Assembly: GCF_016865425.1 (NCBI RefSeq)
Contig: NZ_AP023355.1
Location: 3,098,198-3,162,197, forward strand
Direction of reading: 5' to 3'
Source of the DNA: Actinocatenispora thailandica
Lineage (GTDB): Bacteria; Actinomycetota; Actinomycetes; Mycobacteriales; Micromonosporaceae
DNA: 64,000 nucleotides
Of the stretch, positions 1 to 11,294 are shown piece by piece. The position numbers and the translations under genes are program-made. A model generated the notes under the pieces. That model was not told where the DNA came from. It was given only the letters and a program-made list of their open reading frames with translations, and searched no databases. Positions within the stretch are counted from its first letter, which is position 1. Each line of letters begins with the position of its first letter.

Positions 1-262
1 CGGCGAGCTGTGCCGCGAAGGTGTCCACGTCGTGCGGCGGGTCCGCCGTGGCGAGCTGCCGCCAGCCCTCGGTCTCGCGCTCCAGCAGCCGGTCCAGCAC
101 GCCGGCCAGCAGCGCGTCCCTGCTGCGGAACACGTTGGAGGTCGAGCCCAGCGGCAGGCCGGCGGCGGCGTCCACGGCACGGTGGGTGAGCCGACGGGAG
201 CCGCCGGCGCCGAGCACGTCGATCGCCGCGTCGCAGATGCGCTGTCGTCGGTCGGTCGCCAC
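1..262 (-). CDS. TetR-family transcriptional regulator (C-terminus cut by window edge)
   Basis: Reads from a GTG at 262 leftward off the window. The first 87 residues contain a typical TetR N-terminal helix-turn-helix: RRQRICDAAIDVL, then the recognition region LTHRAVDAAAGLPLGSTSNVF, followed by RSRDALLAGVLDRLLE. The ligand-binding C-terminal half is outside the window, so the effector cannot be guessed. It is divergent from the FAD monooxygenase that starts at 317. The 54-bp gap holds two identical-architecture dyads, so this protein very probably represses both itself and the monooxygenase. A minus-strand -10 box TAGTGT (274 to 269) lies seven bases before the GTG, which suggests a leaderless message. 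The family call is firm; the role is inferred from context. Confidence 0.85.
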   Translation of the reverse strand, partial: MATDRRQRICDAAIDVLGAGGSRRLTHRAVDAAAGLPLGSTSNVFRSRDALLAGVLDRLLERETEGWRQLATADPPHDVDTFAAQLA

Positions 263-268
263 GGGCCG

Positions 269-310
269 ACACTACAGCAGTAGTCATGAGCACTACATCT
301 GTAGTACGGT
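269..310. promoter_or_regulatory. Divergent promoter with two ACTAC-N4-GTAGT operator dyads
   Basis: Two palindromes of the same form, ACTAC-N4-GTAGT, lie at 271-284 and 292-305. Their centres are 21 bp apart, two helical turns. The left dyad overlaps a minus-strand TANNNT box (TAGTGT, 274-269) for tetR. The right dyad abuts a plus-strand TANNNT box (TACGGT, 305-310) for the monooxygenase. Each box ends seven bases before its start codon (262 and 317). This is the layout expected for a TetR dimer pair that shuts both promoters. Site sequences are seen directly; binding is inferred. Confidence 0.7.
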
Positions 311-316
311 CGGGGC

Positions 317-1378
317 ATGGCGAGAACGGCGGCCGTCGTCGGAGGCGGCATCGGAGGGTTGACCGCGGCGATCGCGTTGCATCGGGCCGGCTGGCGGGTC
401 GCCGGGTTCGAGCGGGCCGCGGCGCTGCCCGCCACCGGCACCGCGCTGGGCATCTGGCCGGCCGCGCTGCGTGCGCTGGAGCGGATCGGCGTGGACGCCC
501 GGTCGGTGGGCCGGCCACAACCGTCCGGCGCGCTGCTGCGGCCGGACGGGCGGCCGCTCGCCGAGATCGACATGGACGCGCTGACCGCCCGGGTCGGCGA
601 GCCGGTCCGGCTGATCAACCGCCCGACGCTGCTGCGGTTGCTGTTCGCCGCGCTGCCGGCCGGCACCGTCCGGCTGGATCGTCCGGTCACCGACCTCGGG
701 GCGCTGCGCGCCGAGTACGACCTGGTGGTGGGCGCCGACGGGGTGCACAGTGCGGTGCGTGCGGCGGCGTTCGGCCCGCGGTACCGGGCGCGTCCGGTCG
801 GCAGCGTCGCCTGGCGCGGGTCGGTGCCGCTGCGGCTGCCGTCCGGTGCCGAGGTGTGGGGGAGCGGGACGAAGTTCGGTTACACCCCGCAGCAGGACGG
901 CCGGACGAACTTCTACGCGGTGACCCGGGCGCCGGCCGGGTGGCGCCCCGCCGACGACCTCGCCGAACTGACGCGGCTGTTCGGCTCCTGGGCCGAGCCG
1001 GTGCCCACGATCGTCGCCGGGATCGACCCGGCGGGCCTGCTGCGGCACGAGATCGTCGACCTGCGACCGCCGCTCCCGTCGTACGTGGCGGGCTCGGTGG
1101 TGCTGCTCGGCGACGCGGCGCACGCCATGACGCCGGACCTCGGGCAGGGTGGCTGTCAGGCGATCGTGGACGCGGTGACGCTCGCGGACTGCCTCGGCAC
1201 CGGCGACGACATCGCGGCCGGGCTGGCCGGCTACGAGCGGCTCCGCCGCCGCCGCACGCAGCGGATCGTGCGGATGTCCCGGCTGGCGGGCCGGCTCGGG
1301 CAGGTGCGCCGGCTGGTCTGGCTGCGCAACGCCGCGCTGCGGCTGGCGATCCGCTCCGGCCCACCCGCTGCGGGCTGA
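317..1378 (+). CDS. FAD-dependent monooxygenase (PHBH/UbiH-like fold)
   Basis: A 353-residue class A flavoprotein monooxygenase-type protein. An N-terminal dinucleotide-binding motif VVGGGIGGLTAAIAL (residues 7-21) is followed by an acidic-end strand FER. A central VGADGVHSAVR carries the DG motif, and the late GDAAHAMTPDLGQGG segment binds the FAD ribityl/pyrophosphate. These enzymes hydroxylate aromatic or related substrates with NAD(P)H and O2. The substrate cannot be told from sequence. No Shine-Dalgarno is evident before the ATG, in keeping with a leaderless transcript from the -10 box at 305-310. It is divergent from, and probably controlled by, the adjacent TetR protein, an arrangement common in detoxification or xenobiotic-induced pairs. 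Confidence 0.85.
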   Translation: MARTAAVVGGGIGGLTAAIALHRAGWRVAGFERAAALPATGTALGIWPAALRALERIGVDARSVGRPQPSGALLRPDGRPLAEIDMDALTARVGEPVRLINRPTLLRLLFAALPAGTVRLDRPVTDLGALRAEYDLVVGADGVHSAVRAAAFGPRYRARPVGSVAWRGSVPLRLPSGAEVWGSGTKFGYTPQQDGRTNFYAVTRAPAGWRPADDLAELTRLFGSWAEPVPTIVAGIDPAGLLRHEIVDLRPPLPSYVAGSVVLLGDAAHAMTPDLGQGGCQAIVDAVTLADCLGTGDDIAAGLAGYERLRRRRTQRIVRMSRLAGRLGQVRRLVWLRNAALRLAIRSGPPAAG

Positions 1379-1397
1379 GGTCGGCGCCCTTCTTTCA

Positions 1398-1416
1398 GTC
1401 CAGCTACCTAGGAAGC
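1398..1416. repeat. 19-bp dispersed repeat, copy 1, with near-palindromic core
   Basis: These 19 bases, with core AGCTACCTAGGAAGC, recur exactly at 49953-49971. Similarity continues loosely about 25 bases further (AAGC, TTG, then AGTGCCC) at both sites. The core is close to the palindrome AGCTnCCTAGGnAGCT and holds CCTAGG, a rare string in this GC-rich DNA. Both copies sit upstream of plus-strand genes (dhaK here). It may be an operator or a small dispersed element; I do not recognise it. Confidence 0.5.
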
Positions 1417-1513
1417 ATTGCGAGCAGTGCCCGCCGGCACACCGCGCGCCGATCGGGACGCCCGGGGCTGGAATGATGGACAGCCACGGAGCTGGCGACA
1501 GGCAGGTGGGCCG

Positions 1514-2518
1514 ATGAAGAGGCTGTACAACTCGCCCGACACGGTGGTGTCCGAAGCGCTGGAGGGCATCGCGCTGACCCATCCCGAACTGCTGCGGGTG
1601 GCCCACGATCCGACGTACCTGGCCCGGGTCGACGCGCCGGTCGCCGGCCGGGTCGCGGTGGTCTCCGGCGGCGGCTCCGGCCACGAGCCGATGCACGTCG
1701 GGTTCGTCGGCCCCGGCATGCTGTCCGCCGCCTGCCCGGGCGAGCTGTTCACCTCGCCCACCGCCGACCAGGTCGAGGCGGCGGTACGCGCGGTCGACGC
1801 CGGCGCCGGCACGGTGCTGGTGGTGAAGAACTACTCCGGCGACGTGATGAACTTCGAGATGGCCGCCGAGCTGCTCGCCGCCGACGGGGTCGCCACCGAA
1901 ACCGTGCTGGTCGCCGACGACGTCGCGGTCGAGGACTCCACCTACACCAGCGGGCGGCGCGGCGTCGGCGCGACGGTGCTGGTGGAGAAGGTGTGCGGAG
2001 CGGCGGCCGAGCGCGGCGACTCGCTGGCGCAGGTGGCCGAACTGGGCCGGCGGGTCTGCGCGCGCAGCCGGTCGCTCGGGTTCGCCCTGTCGGCGGGTAC
2101 CGTGCCGGCGACCGGCCGGCGCAGCTTCGAGCTGCCGGACGACGAGATCGAGTTCGGTGTCGGCATCCACGGCGAGCCGGGGCGGGAGCGCCGGCCGATG
2201 CAGCCGGTCGACGCGCTCGTCGACCGGGCGATGGCGGCGATCTGTGCCGACTTCGGCGCCGACGAGCTGGCCGGCGACGTGCTGCTGTTCGTCACCGGAC
2301 TGGGCTCGGCGACGCCGCTGGAGTGTTCCATCGTGGCCCGCCGGGCGGTGCAGGACCTCGACCGGCGGGGGCTGCGGGTGGCCCGCAACCTGGTCGGGTC
2401 GTACATGACCTCCCTGGACATGCTCGGCGTGTCGCTGACGGTACTGGTGCTCGACGAACAGCTCGCCGAGTTGTGGGACGCCCCGGTGCGGACCGCGGCG
2501 CTGCGATGGGGGCGGTGA
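1514..2518 (+). CDS. dhaK: PTS-dependent dihydroxyacetone kinase, substrate-binding subunit DhaK
   Basis: 334 residues. DhaK binds dihydroxyacetone covalently as a hemiaminal on a histidine and passes it to DhaL for phosphorylation to DHAP. Visible are the N-terminal GGGSGHEP loop (residues 52-59), the central VVKNYSGDVMNFEMA strand, and FGVGIHGEPG with the substrate-binding His at residue 219, equivalent to E. coli His218. The ATG follows an AGGTGGG ribosome site at 1504-1510. dhaL starts two bases after the stop, and dhaM overlaps dhaL, so the three form an operon. The absence of a fused C-terminal ATPase domain and the presence of dhaM show that this is the PTS-type, not the ATP-type, kinase. 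Controls are not evident. Confidence 0.95.
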   Translation: MKRLYNSPDTVVSEALEGIALTHPELLRVAHDPTYLARVDAPVAGRVAVVSGGGSGHEPMHVGFVGPGMLSAACPGELFTSPTADQVEAAVRAVDAGAGTVLVVKNYSGDVMNFEMAAELLAADGVATETVLVADDVAVEDSTYTSGRRGVGATVLVEKVCGAAAERGDSLAQVAELGRRVCARSRSLGFALSAGTVPATGRRSFELPDDEIEFGVGIHGEPGRERRPMQPVDALVDRAMAAICADFGADELAGDVLLFVTGLGSATPLECSIVARRAVQDLDRRGLRVARNLVGSYMTSLDMLGVSLTVLVLDEQLAELWDAPVRTAALRWGR

Positions 2519-2520
2519 CG

Positions 2521-3153
2521 ATGGCCGACCGGCTTTCCGCGACGGACCTGACGGCGGTGTTCGCTGACTTCCAGCGGGCGGTGGAGCGCGACCGCGACCT
2601 GCTGACCGAGCTGGACACGGCGGTCGGCGACGGCGACCACGGGACGAACCTGGACCGCGGCATGCGCGCCGCCGTCGAGGCGCTGGCCGCCATCCCGCAG
2701 GACACCCCGGGCGGCGTGTTCAACCTGGTCGGCCGGCGGCTGGTCAGCACGGTGGGTGGCGCGTCCGGCGCGTTGTACGGGACGGCGTTCCTGCGGGCCG
2801 CGCGGGCCGCCGGCGCGGCCGAGGCGCTGGATGCGGCAACGTGCACCGCCGTACTGCGGGACGCGACGACCGGCATCGCCGAGCGCGGCAAGTGCGCCAC
2901 CGGCGACAAGACGATGTACGACGTCTGGATGGCGGCCAGCACCGCCGCGGCGGCCGCGGCGGGCGACGGGCTGCCGGCCCTGCTGGCCGCGGCATCGACC
3001 GCAGCCGGCGCCGCCGAGCAGGAGATGGTGCCGTGGCAGGCCCGGCGAGGCCGGGCCAGCTACCTGGGGGAGCGCAGCAAGGACCATCGGGACCCGGGCG
3101 CGGTCTCCAGCCGCCTGCTGTTCGGGTGCTTCGCGGCGTGGGCGGACGCGTGA
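2521..3153 (+). CDS. dhaL: Dihydroxyacetone kinase ADP-binding subunit DhaL
   Basis: 210 residues, the usual length for DhaL. The Mg-ADP binding signature is D32-x4-D37-G-D39-H (AVGDGDHGTN), matching the three aspartates of E. coli DhaL. GGASGALYG in the middle is the glycine-rich nucleotide loop, and MYDVWM/QARRGRASYLGERS near the end is also typical. In the PTS-type enzyme the bound ADP is a permanent cofactor: DhaM rephosphorylates it and it transfers phosphate to DHA on DhaK. The ATG at 2521 lies two bases after the dhaK stop. The end overlaps the dhaM GTG by four bases, so translational coupling is likely. Confidence 0.95.
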   Translation: MADRLSATDLTAVFADFQRAVERDRDLLTELDTAVGDGDHGTNLDRGMRAAVEALAAIPQDTPGGVFNLVGRRLVSTVGGASGALYGTAFLRAARAAGAAEALDAATCTAVLRDATTGIAERGKCATGDKTMYDVWMAASTAAAAAAGDGLPALLAAASTAAGAAEQEMVPWQARRGRASYLGERSKDHRDPGAVSSRLLFGCFAAWADA

Positions 3154-5516
3154 TCGGTCTGGTCCTGGTCTCGCACAGCGCGGCGCTCGCCGCCGGCCTG
3201 GCCGAGCTGGTCGCCCAGATGGCGCCGGAGGTGCCGGTGGTGCCGGCCGGCGGTGATGTCGAGGGCGGCCTCGGTACCAGCGCGGACCGGGTCGCCGACG
3301 CGCTCGCCGCGGCCGACCGTGGCGCCGGGGTGGTCGTCCTGTACGACCTGGGCAGCGCCCGGATGGCGGCCGAGTTGGCGCTGGAGTTCGTCGAACCGGA
3401 GCTGGGCGAGCGAACCAGGCTGGTGGACGCGTCGTTCGTGGAGGGTGCGGTCGCGGCCGGCGCCGCCGCGGCGGGCGGCCAGTCGCTGGGCGAGGTGGCC
3501 GCGGCGGCCCGGCAGAGCGGCGCCGCCGAGCCGGCCGCGGGTGCCGAACCGGGTGACGCCGCTCAGCTGGGTGCGGGCGCCGGGCCGATCGGTGCGGCCG
3601 GACCGGGCGCCGGGTCGGTGGGCGCGGGTTCGGGCGGCCCGCCGGAGCAGCCGGCGGCCGGTTCGGACGGGTTGGTGCCGGCGGCGGACGCGGTGACGGC
3701 GCGGGTGGTGTTGACCGACCCGGCCGGCCTGCATGCCCGGCCGGCGGCCGCGGTGGTCCGCGCGCTCGCCGGCCTGGACGCGACGGTCACCGTGGCGGCC
3801 GGTGCGGTCGAGGCGTCGGCGGCCAGCCTGTCGGCGTTGCTGCGGCTCGGCGCCTCGGCCGGTACCGAGGTGCGGGTTGCCGGGTCCGGCCCGGATGCGG
3901 CGCTCGCGGTACCGCGGGTGGTGGCGGCGCTGTCGGCGGCGGGTGCCGAGGACGCCGTACCGGTGGTGGCGGCGAACCGTTCGGGTGGCGTCGGTGCGGC
4001 GCCCGGGCGCCGGTCCGGGCCGCTGCGGCGCCCCGGCGCGGCCGGGATCGAGCCGCCGGCGGAGCCGTTCGCCGGTGCGGCGGCCGAGCGGGGGCGGCTG
4101 GCGGCCGCCCTGCGGCAGGCCGGCGAGCAGCTGGTCGGCGGTGGCGACATCACCGAGGCGCACCGGGTCCTGCTGGCCGATCCGGAACTGACCGGCGCCG
4201 CCGACGAGCTGATCGGTACCGGTGTGCCGGCGGCGACGGCGTGGTGGCGGGTGGTGCGCCGGACCGCCGAGGAGCTGGCGGCGAGCGGTGATGCGGTGAT
4301 CGCCGGCCGGGCGGTGGACGTGGTCGACGTCGGCCAGCGGGTGTTGGGCGCGTTGCTCGGCCGGCCGGTGCGTCCGGAGGTACCGGCCGGTGCGGTACTG
4401 CTCGCCGACGACCTGGCGCCGTCGCTGGTGCCGGAGCTGGTCGAGGCGGGTGTGGTCGGTTTCGTGCTGCGCGCCGGCGGGGTGCGCGGGCACGCCGCGG
4501 TGCTGGCCCGGGCGGCCGGGGTGCCGATGGTGGTGGCGGCCGGCGACGCGCTGGATGCGGTGCCGGACGGTACCCCGGTGCTGGTCGACGGCGGTACCGG
4601 CGAGGTGTTGGTGTCGCCCGACGAGGCGGCGTCGGCTCCGGTGGCGCCGGCCCGGACCGTGCCGCGTACCGCCCGGGTGCGGCGGGCCGACGGCGGGGAC
4701 CTGCGGCTGTCGGCGAACGTGGGGTCGGTGGCGGACGCGCGGGCGGCGGTGGCGGCCGGAGCGGCCGGCGTCGGGCTGGTGCGTACCGAGTTGGCGTTCA
4801 CCGGCCGCTCCGCGCTGCCGGGTGAGGACGAGCAGGTCGAGTGGTTGTCGGCGGTGCTCGCGGCGTGCCCGGACGGGCCGGTGGTGGTGCGCACGGTCGA
4901 CCTGGGCGGCGACAAGCCGGTACCGGGGCTGCGGCTGGACCAGGTCCGGCACGGGTTTCTGGGCGAGCGCGGGCTGCGGCTGTGTCTGGCCCGGCCGGCG
5001 CTGTTTCGTACCCACCTGCGTGCGGTACTGCGGGCGGCGGTGTCGCGCCCGATCGAGCTGATGTTCCCGTTCGTGACCGAGCCGGCCGAGCTGGCCGCGG
5101 CCCGGTCGGCACTGGCGTCGGCCGCGGAGAGCCTGCGCGCCGACGCGACGCCGTTCGCCGAGCCGGCCGGGGTGGGGATCATGGTGGAGATCCCGACCGC
5201 GGCGCTGCGGCCGGAGCCGTTCCTGCCGGACGTCGACTTCGTCTCGGTCGGCAGCAACGACCTGGTGCAGTACCTGACCGCGGCGGACCGCACGGTCCCG
5301 GAGGTGGCGGGGGTGTACCGGTCGGGCGAGCGGCTGGTGCCCGGTCTGGTGGCCGGTCTCGTCGCGGCGGCCGGTCCGGCCGGGGTGCCGGTCGCGGTGT
5401 GCGGTGATCTGGCCGGCGACCCGGAGTGTGCGGCGCTGTTGCGCACCGCCGGTGTCGCCGAGCTGAGCATGGCCGCGCCGCTGCTGGCCGGCGTCCGCGC
5501 CGCCCTGGCCGACTGA
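3150..5516 (+). CDS. dhaM: DhaM fused to HPr and full-length PTS Enzyme I
   Basis: 788 residues carrying three PTS modules. Residues 1-130 are EIIA-DHA with phospho-acceptor His9 (LVSHSAALA). An Ala/Gly/Pro-rich linker follows to about 175. HPr spans roughly 180-265, with His195 in GLHARPAA. Residues 300-788 are Enzyme I: His448 in GHAAVLARAAGVP, the PEP-barrel segments ELMFPFVTEP and VSVGSNDLVQYLTAADR, and Cys751 in VAVCGDLAGDP. E. coli DhaM stops after a truncated Enzyme I; here the C-terminal PEP-binding domain is complete. The protein could therefore take phosphate straight from PEP and hand it down its own chain to DhaL-ADP. The GTG overlaps the dhaL stop. It could also serve as a general Enzyme I for the cell. 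Confidence 0.9.
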   Translation: MIGLVLVSHSAALAAGLAELVAQMAPEVPVVPAGGDVEGGLGTSADRVADALAAADRGAGVVVLYDLGSARMAAELALEFVEPELGERTRLVDASFVEGAVAAGAAAAGGQSLGEVAAAARQSGAAEPAAGAEPGDAAQLGAGAGPIGAAGPGAGSVGAGSGGPPEQPAAGSDGLVPAADAVTARVVLTDPAGLHARPAAAVVRALAGLDATVTVAAGAVEASAASLSALLRLGASAGTEVRVAGSGPDAALAVPRVVAALSAAGAEDAVPVVAANRSGGVGAAPGRRSGPLRRPGAAGIEPPAEPFAGAAAERGRLAAALRQAGEQLVGGGDITEAHRVLLADPELTGAADELIGTGVPAATAWWRVVRRTAEELAASGDAVIAGRAVDVVDVGQRVLGALLGRPVRPEVPAGAVLLADDLAPSLVPELVEAGVVGFVLRAGGVRGHAAVLARAAGVPMVVAAGDALDAVPDGTPVLVDGGTGEVLVSPDEAASAPVAPARTVPRTARVRRADGGDLRLSANVGSVADARAAVAAGAAGVGLVRTELAFTGRSALPGEDEQVEWLSAVLAACPDGPVVVRTVDLGGDKPVPGLRLDQVRHGFLGERGLRLCLARPALFRTHLRAVLRAAVSRPIELMFPFVTEPAELAAARSALASAAESLRADATPFAEPAGVGIMVEIPTAALRPEPFLPDVDFVSVGSNDLVQYLTAADRTVPEVAGVYRSGERLVPGLVAGLVAAAGPAGVPVAVCGDLAGDPECAALLRTAGVAELSMAAPLLAGVRAALAD

Positions 5517-5572
5517 CGGGTGCCGGTTCGCGCTGCTTCGGGACTGTCGGTGGGCCCGGGTAGGGTCGCGGT

Positions 5573-7093
5573 GTGGAATCGGCCGGCCTCTTCGATCTTG
5601 ACGCGGTGCCGGGTTCGGCGCAGCCCGAACCGGCCCAGCCGTCGGCGGACGCGCCGCTGGCGGTGCGGATGCGCCCGCGCGACATCGACGAGCTGGTGGG
5701 TCAGGATCACCTGCGCGCGGCGGGGGCGCCGTTGCGCCGGCTGGTGGAGGGCGACGCGCCGCTGTCGGTGATCCTGTGGGGTCCGCCGGGCAGCGGCAAG
5801 ACCACGATCGCGCACCTGGTGGCGGCGGCGACCAACCGGCGGTTCGTGGCGCTGTCGGCGCTCTCGTCCGGGGTCAAGGAGGTGCGGGAGGTCATCGCGA
5901 CCGCCCGGGCCGCGCGCCGCCGGGGCGGCGATCCGACGGTGCTGTTCATCGACGAGGTGCACCGCTTCACCAAGACGCAGCAGGACTCGCTGCTCGCCGC
6001 GGTGGAGGACCGTACGGTCACGCTGCTCGCCGCGACGACGGAGAACCCGTACTTTTCGGTCGTCTCGCCGCTGCTGTCCCGGTGCGTGCTGCTCACCCTG
6101 CAACAGCTGGGCTCGGAGTCGGTGCGCGAGCTGGTTCGCCGCGCGGTCGTCGACGAGCGTGGTCTGGCCGGCCGGGTCCGGCTCGCGCGGGAGGCGGAGG
6201 ACCATCTGGTCCGGCTGTCCGGCGGCGACGCGCGCAAGGCGCTGACCGCGTTGGAGGCGGCCGCCGGTTCGGCGCTGGCGACGTCGGCGGGCGGGTCCGG
6301 GCCGGCCACGACGGATCCGGCGGGGACCGAGCCGGTCGAGCCGGTGGAGATCGATCTGGACACCGCCGAGGCGGCGGTGGACACCGCCGCGGTGCGCTAC
6401 GACCGGGACGGCGACGGGCACTACGACATCTCGTCCGCGCTGATCAAGAGCCTGCGCGGGTCGGACGTGGACGCGGCACTGCACTGGTTCGCCCGGATGA
6501 TCGTGGCCGGGGAGGATCCGCGGTTCATCGCCCGCCGGTTGATCATCTTCGCCAGCGAGGACGTCGGGATGGCCGATCCGCAGGCGCTGCCGGTGGCGGT
6601 CGCCGCGGCCGAGGCGCTGGACCGGGTGGGGTTGCCGGAGGCGAAGCTCAACCTCGGCCAGGCGGTGGTCCACCTGGCGACCGCGCCGAAGTCGAACTCG
6701 GTGACCGCGGCGGTGGGCGCCGCGATCGCCGACGTCCAGTCCGGTCGCACCGGGCTGGTGCCGCGGGCGCTGCGCGACGCGCACTACTCCGGAGCCCGGG
6801 GCCTGGGGCACGGCACCGGCTACCGCTATCCGCACGACGATCCGCGCGGCGTGGTCACCCAGCAGTACCCGCCGGACGAGGCGGCGGGTCGGGACTACTA
6901 CACGCCGACCCGGCACGGCGCCGAGCGGGCGGTGGCCGACCGGCTGCCGAAGATCCGGCAGATCGTCCGAGGTGCCGCGACGCCGCCCGGCGCCGGGTCG
7001 TTGAGCGAGGTGCGCGAGCCCGACGCGAAGGCGGCCGGTGCCGACTCGCCCAAGCCGGACGCCAGTCCCGATACCGGCGGCGCCGGGCGGTAG
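5573..7093 (+). CDS. rarA: Replication-associated recombination protein A (MgsA/RarA AAA+ ATPase)
   Basis: 506 residues. RarA acts at stalled replication forks and unwinds DNA ends. Walker A GPPGSGKT is at residues 70-77, Walker [10 protein letters not shown] at about 124-132, and sensor 1 at [11 protein letters not shown]. The C-terminal part contains the MgsA signatures [33 protein letters not shown] and [11 protein letters not shown] longer acidic/Gly insertion near residue 240 ([19 protein letters not shown]) and a Lys/Ala-rich tail are extra to the usual 430-450 residues. A GTG start is chosen because the LFDL motif near the N-terminus is the conserved SSB/clamp-like peptide of the family. 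It stands alone between the dha operon and the DUF948 gene. Confidence 0.93.
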   Translation: MESAGLFDLDAVPGSAQPEPAQPSADAPLAVRMRPRDIDELVGQDHLRAAGAPLRRLVEGDAPLSVILWGPPGSGKTTIAHLVAAATNRRFVALSALSSGVKEVREVIATARAARRRGGDPTVLFIDEVHRFTKTQQDSLLAAVEDRTVTLLAATTENPYFSVVSPLLSRCVLLTLQQLGSESVRELVRRAVVDERGLAGRVRLAREAEDHLVRLSGGDARKALTALEAAAGSALATSAGGSGPATTDPAGTEPVEPVEIDLDTAEAAVDTAAVRYDRDGDGHYDISSALIKSLRGSDVDAALHWFARMIVAGEDPRFIARRLIIFASEDVGMADPQALPVAVAAAEALDRVGLPEAKLNLGQAVVHLATAPKSNSVTAAVGAAIADVQSGRTGLVPRALRDAHYSGARGLGHGTGYRYPHDDPRGVVTQQYPPDEAAGRDYYTPTRHGAERAVADRLPKIRQIVRGAATPPGAGSLSEVREPDAKAAGADSPKPDASPDTGGAGR

Positions 7094-7170
7094 GGTCTGT
7101 TCCGTCGCAGGCGCCGGGGCGACGCCGCCGGTCGATCCGGTCCGGCGAGAATCGCAACGAGGGGGAACAG

Positions 7171-7743
7171 GTGTCCGGGACCGAACTCGCGGCGCTGATC
7201 GCGGCGCTGGCGTTTGTGCTGCTGGTGGGTGCGTTGCTGGTGCCGATCCTGAAACTGCGGCACACCGTGGACGCGGCTACCCGGGCGTTGACCGAGCTGG
7301 CCGATCGCAGCGGTCCGATCCTGTCCGACGCGCAGCGCACCCTGGACGGGATGAGCACCGCGGTCGAGCAGGTGCACACCTCGCTGGACGGGGTGAACGC
7401 GCAGTTGGCCCGGTTGGATGTGATCAGCGGTCATCTGGCGCAGGTGTCCGGCAACGTCGCCGAGGTCTCCACGATCGTCACCGGCGCCACCCGCAGCCCG
7501 CTGGTCAAGGCCGCCGCGTTCGGGTACGGCGTGCGCAAGACCACCGCGGCCCGTCGCACCGGCGGGACCCGGTCCGGTGCGGGCCGGCAGGGCGGGCGTG
7601 GCAGGCTGGTGAGGCAGCGTAGGGCCAGCGCGGCGCCGACGGGCCGGGGGTCGATCCCGGCGTCGGCCGGCCGCGCGTTGTTCCGGCGGGTGCTGGCCAA
7701 GCGGCCGGCCGTCGGGGCGGGAGTCGGGGAAAGGGACGTGTGA
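7171..7743 (+). CDS. DUF948-family membrane-anchored protein
   Basis: 190 residues. An N-terminal transmembrane segment (about residues 6-26, LAALIAALAFVLLVGALLVPI) is followed by a heptad-rich region (AATRALTELADRSGPILSDAQRTLDGMSTAVEQVHTSLDG) likely to form a coiled coil, then a basic Arg/Gly-rich tail. DUF948 proteins are common in actinobacteria and Bacillus (general stress, YtxG-like) but have no settled function. The GTG follows a GAGGGGGA ribosome site at about 7159-7166. The stop overlaps the next ATG as TGATG, so the two small genes are coupled. The pair lies between rarA and alaS, a conserved actinobacterial arrangement. Confidence 0.8.
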   Translation: MSGTELAALIAALAFVLLVGALLVPILKLRHTVDAATRALTELADRSGPILSDAQRTLDGMSTAVEQVHTSLDGVNAQLARLDVISGHLAQVSGNVAEVSTIVTGATRSPLVKAAAFGYGVRKTTAARRTGGTRSGAGRQGGRGRLVRQRRASAAPTGRGSIPASAGRALFRRVLAKRPAVGAGVGERDV

Positions 7744-7991
7744 TGCGGCGACTGTTCTGGCTGGGGTTGGGCGTCGCGGTCGGTGCCGTCGCCGTGCGCA
7801 AGATCAGTCAGACCGCGCAGGCGTACTCGCCGCAGGGCGTCGCCGCGTCGTTGCAGTCCTCGGCGGTGGGCGCGCTGGACGAGGTTCGGTCGTTCGTGTC
7901 CGACGTGCGAGCTTCCATGGCCGAGCGCGAAGAGCAGATCCTCGACGCCGTCGCGGCGGGCCAGGATCGCAGCGCTCGGCCGCACGGCTGA
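7743..7991 (+). CDS. Small single-helix membrane protein (DUF6167-like)
   Basis: 82 residues. An N-terminal hydrophobic stretch (LFWLGLGVAVGAVAVRKI, residues 4-21) is followed by an amphipathic region ending EREEQILDAVAAGQ. The ATG overlaps the stop of the DUF948 gene and is preferred over the GTG one codon earlier. Small proteins of this kind sit between DUF948 and alaS in many actinobacteria. I recall them as DUF6167, but I cannot confirm the family from sequence alone. The function is unknown. Confidence 0.7.
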   Translation: MRRLFWLGLGVAVGAVAVRKISQTAQAYSPQGVAASLQSSAVGALDEVRSFVSDVRASMAEREEQILDAVAAGQDRSARPHG

Positions 7992-8042
7992 CCTGACCGA
8001 CACCCAGCAGCACCGCACACGAAAGCGAGCAGGCGAAACACC

Positions 8043-10730
<2,688 letters not shown>

Positions 10731-10814
10731 GATGCCGGCCGGCGCCGAGCGCAGACACCGGGCCGCCCCTGGCCCGAGCCGTGCCCTGCCGGCCGGTTCG
10801 GGGGCGGTGCCGGC

Positions 10815-11294
10815 ATGAACCAGAACCGTTCTGAATTCTGGCGCGGTGTCCGGTTGGCGGTCGATGTCGGTACCGTCCGGATCGGTGTCGCCCGCTGTGA
10901 CCCGGACGGCCTGCTCGCCTCACCGGTGGTCACGGTGCCGCGCGATCGCGGCCCGAACGCCGACACACCCGCCGCGGGAGACCTGGCGGAGCTTGCCGAT
11001 CTGGTCGCCGAGTATCACCCTGTGGAGGTGGTCGTCGGCCTACCGGTCACGCTGAGTGGTCAGGAAAGCTACGCCGCGCGGGACGTGCGGGCCTACGCGG
11101 CGCGGTTGGCCGACCGCGTCGCGCCGGTACCGATCGTGTTCGCCGACGAGCGGATGTCCACCGCGGTGGCAACCCGTAGGCTGTCCGATCGTGGCGTGCG
11201 CGGCAAGCGCCGCCGCGCGGTGGTCGACCAGGCCGCCGCCGTGGAGATCCTGCAGTCGTGGCTCGATGCGCACCGGAGGCGGACGGATGCTTGA
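10815..11294 (+). CDS. ruvX: Putative pre-16S rRNA nuclease (YqgF/RuvX)
   Basis: 159 residues with the RNase H-like fold of YqgF. The first catalytic aspartate is in AVDVGTVRIGVA, a conserved glycine region is VVVGLPVTLSGQE, and the late acidic residues are in FADERMSTAVATR. The terminal Asp is in RRAVVDQAAAVEILQSWL. YqgF is implicated in 5' maturation of 16S rRNA; a role in recombination (RuvX) has also been proposed. It overlaps mltG by eight bases, so the two are likely translated together. The ATG with the unusual NQNRSEFW start is the only sensible start upstream of the first strand. Confidence 0.92.
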   Translation: MNQNRSEFWRGVRLAVDVGTVRIGVARCDPDGLLASPVVTVPRDRGPNADTPAAGDLAELADLVAEYHPVEVVVGLPVTLSGQESYAARDVRAYAARLADRVAPVPIVFADERMSTAVATRRLSDRGVRGKRRRAVVDQAAAVEILQSWLDAHRRRTDA

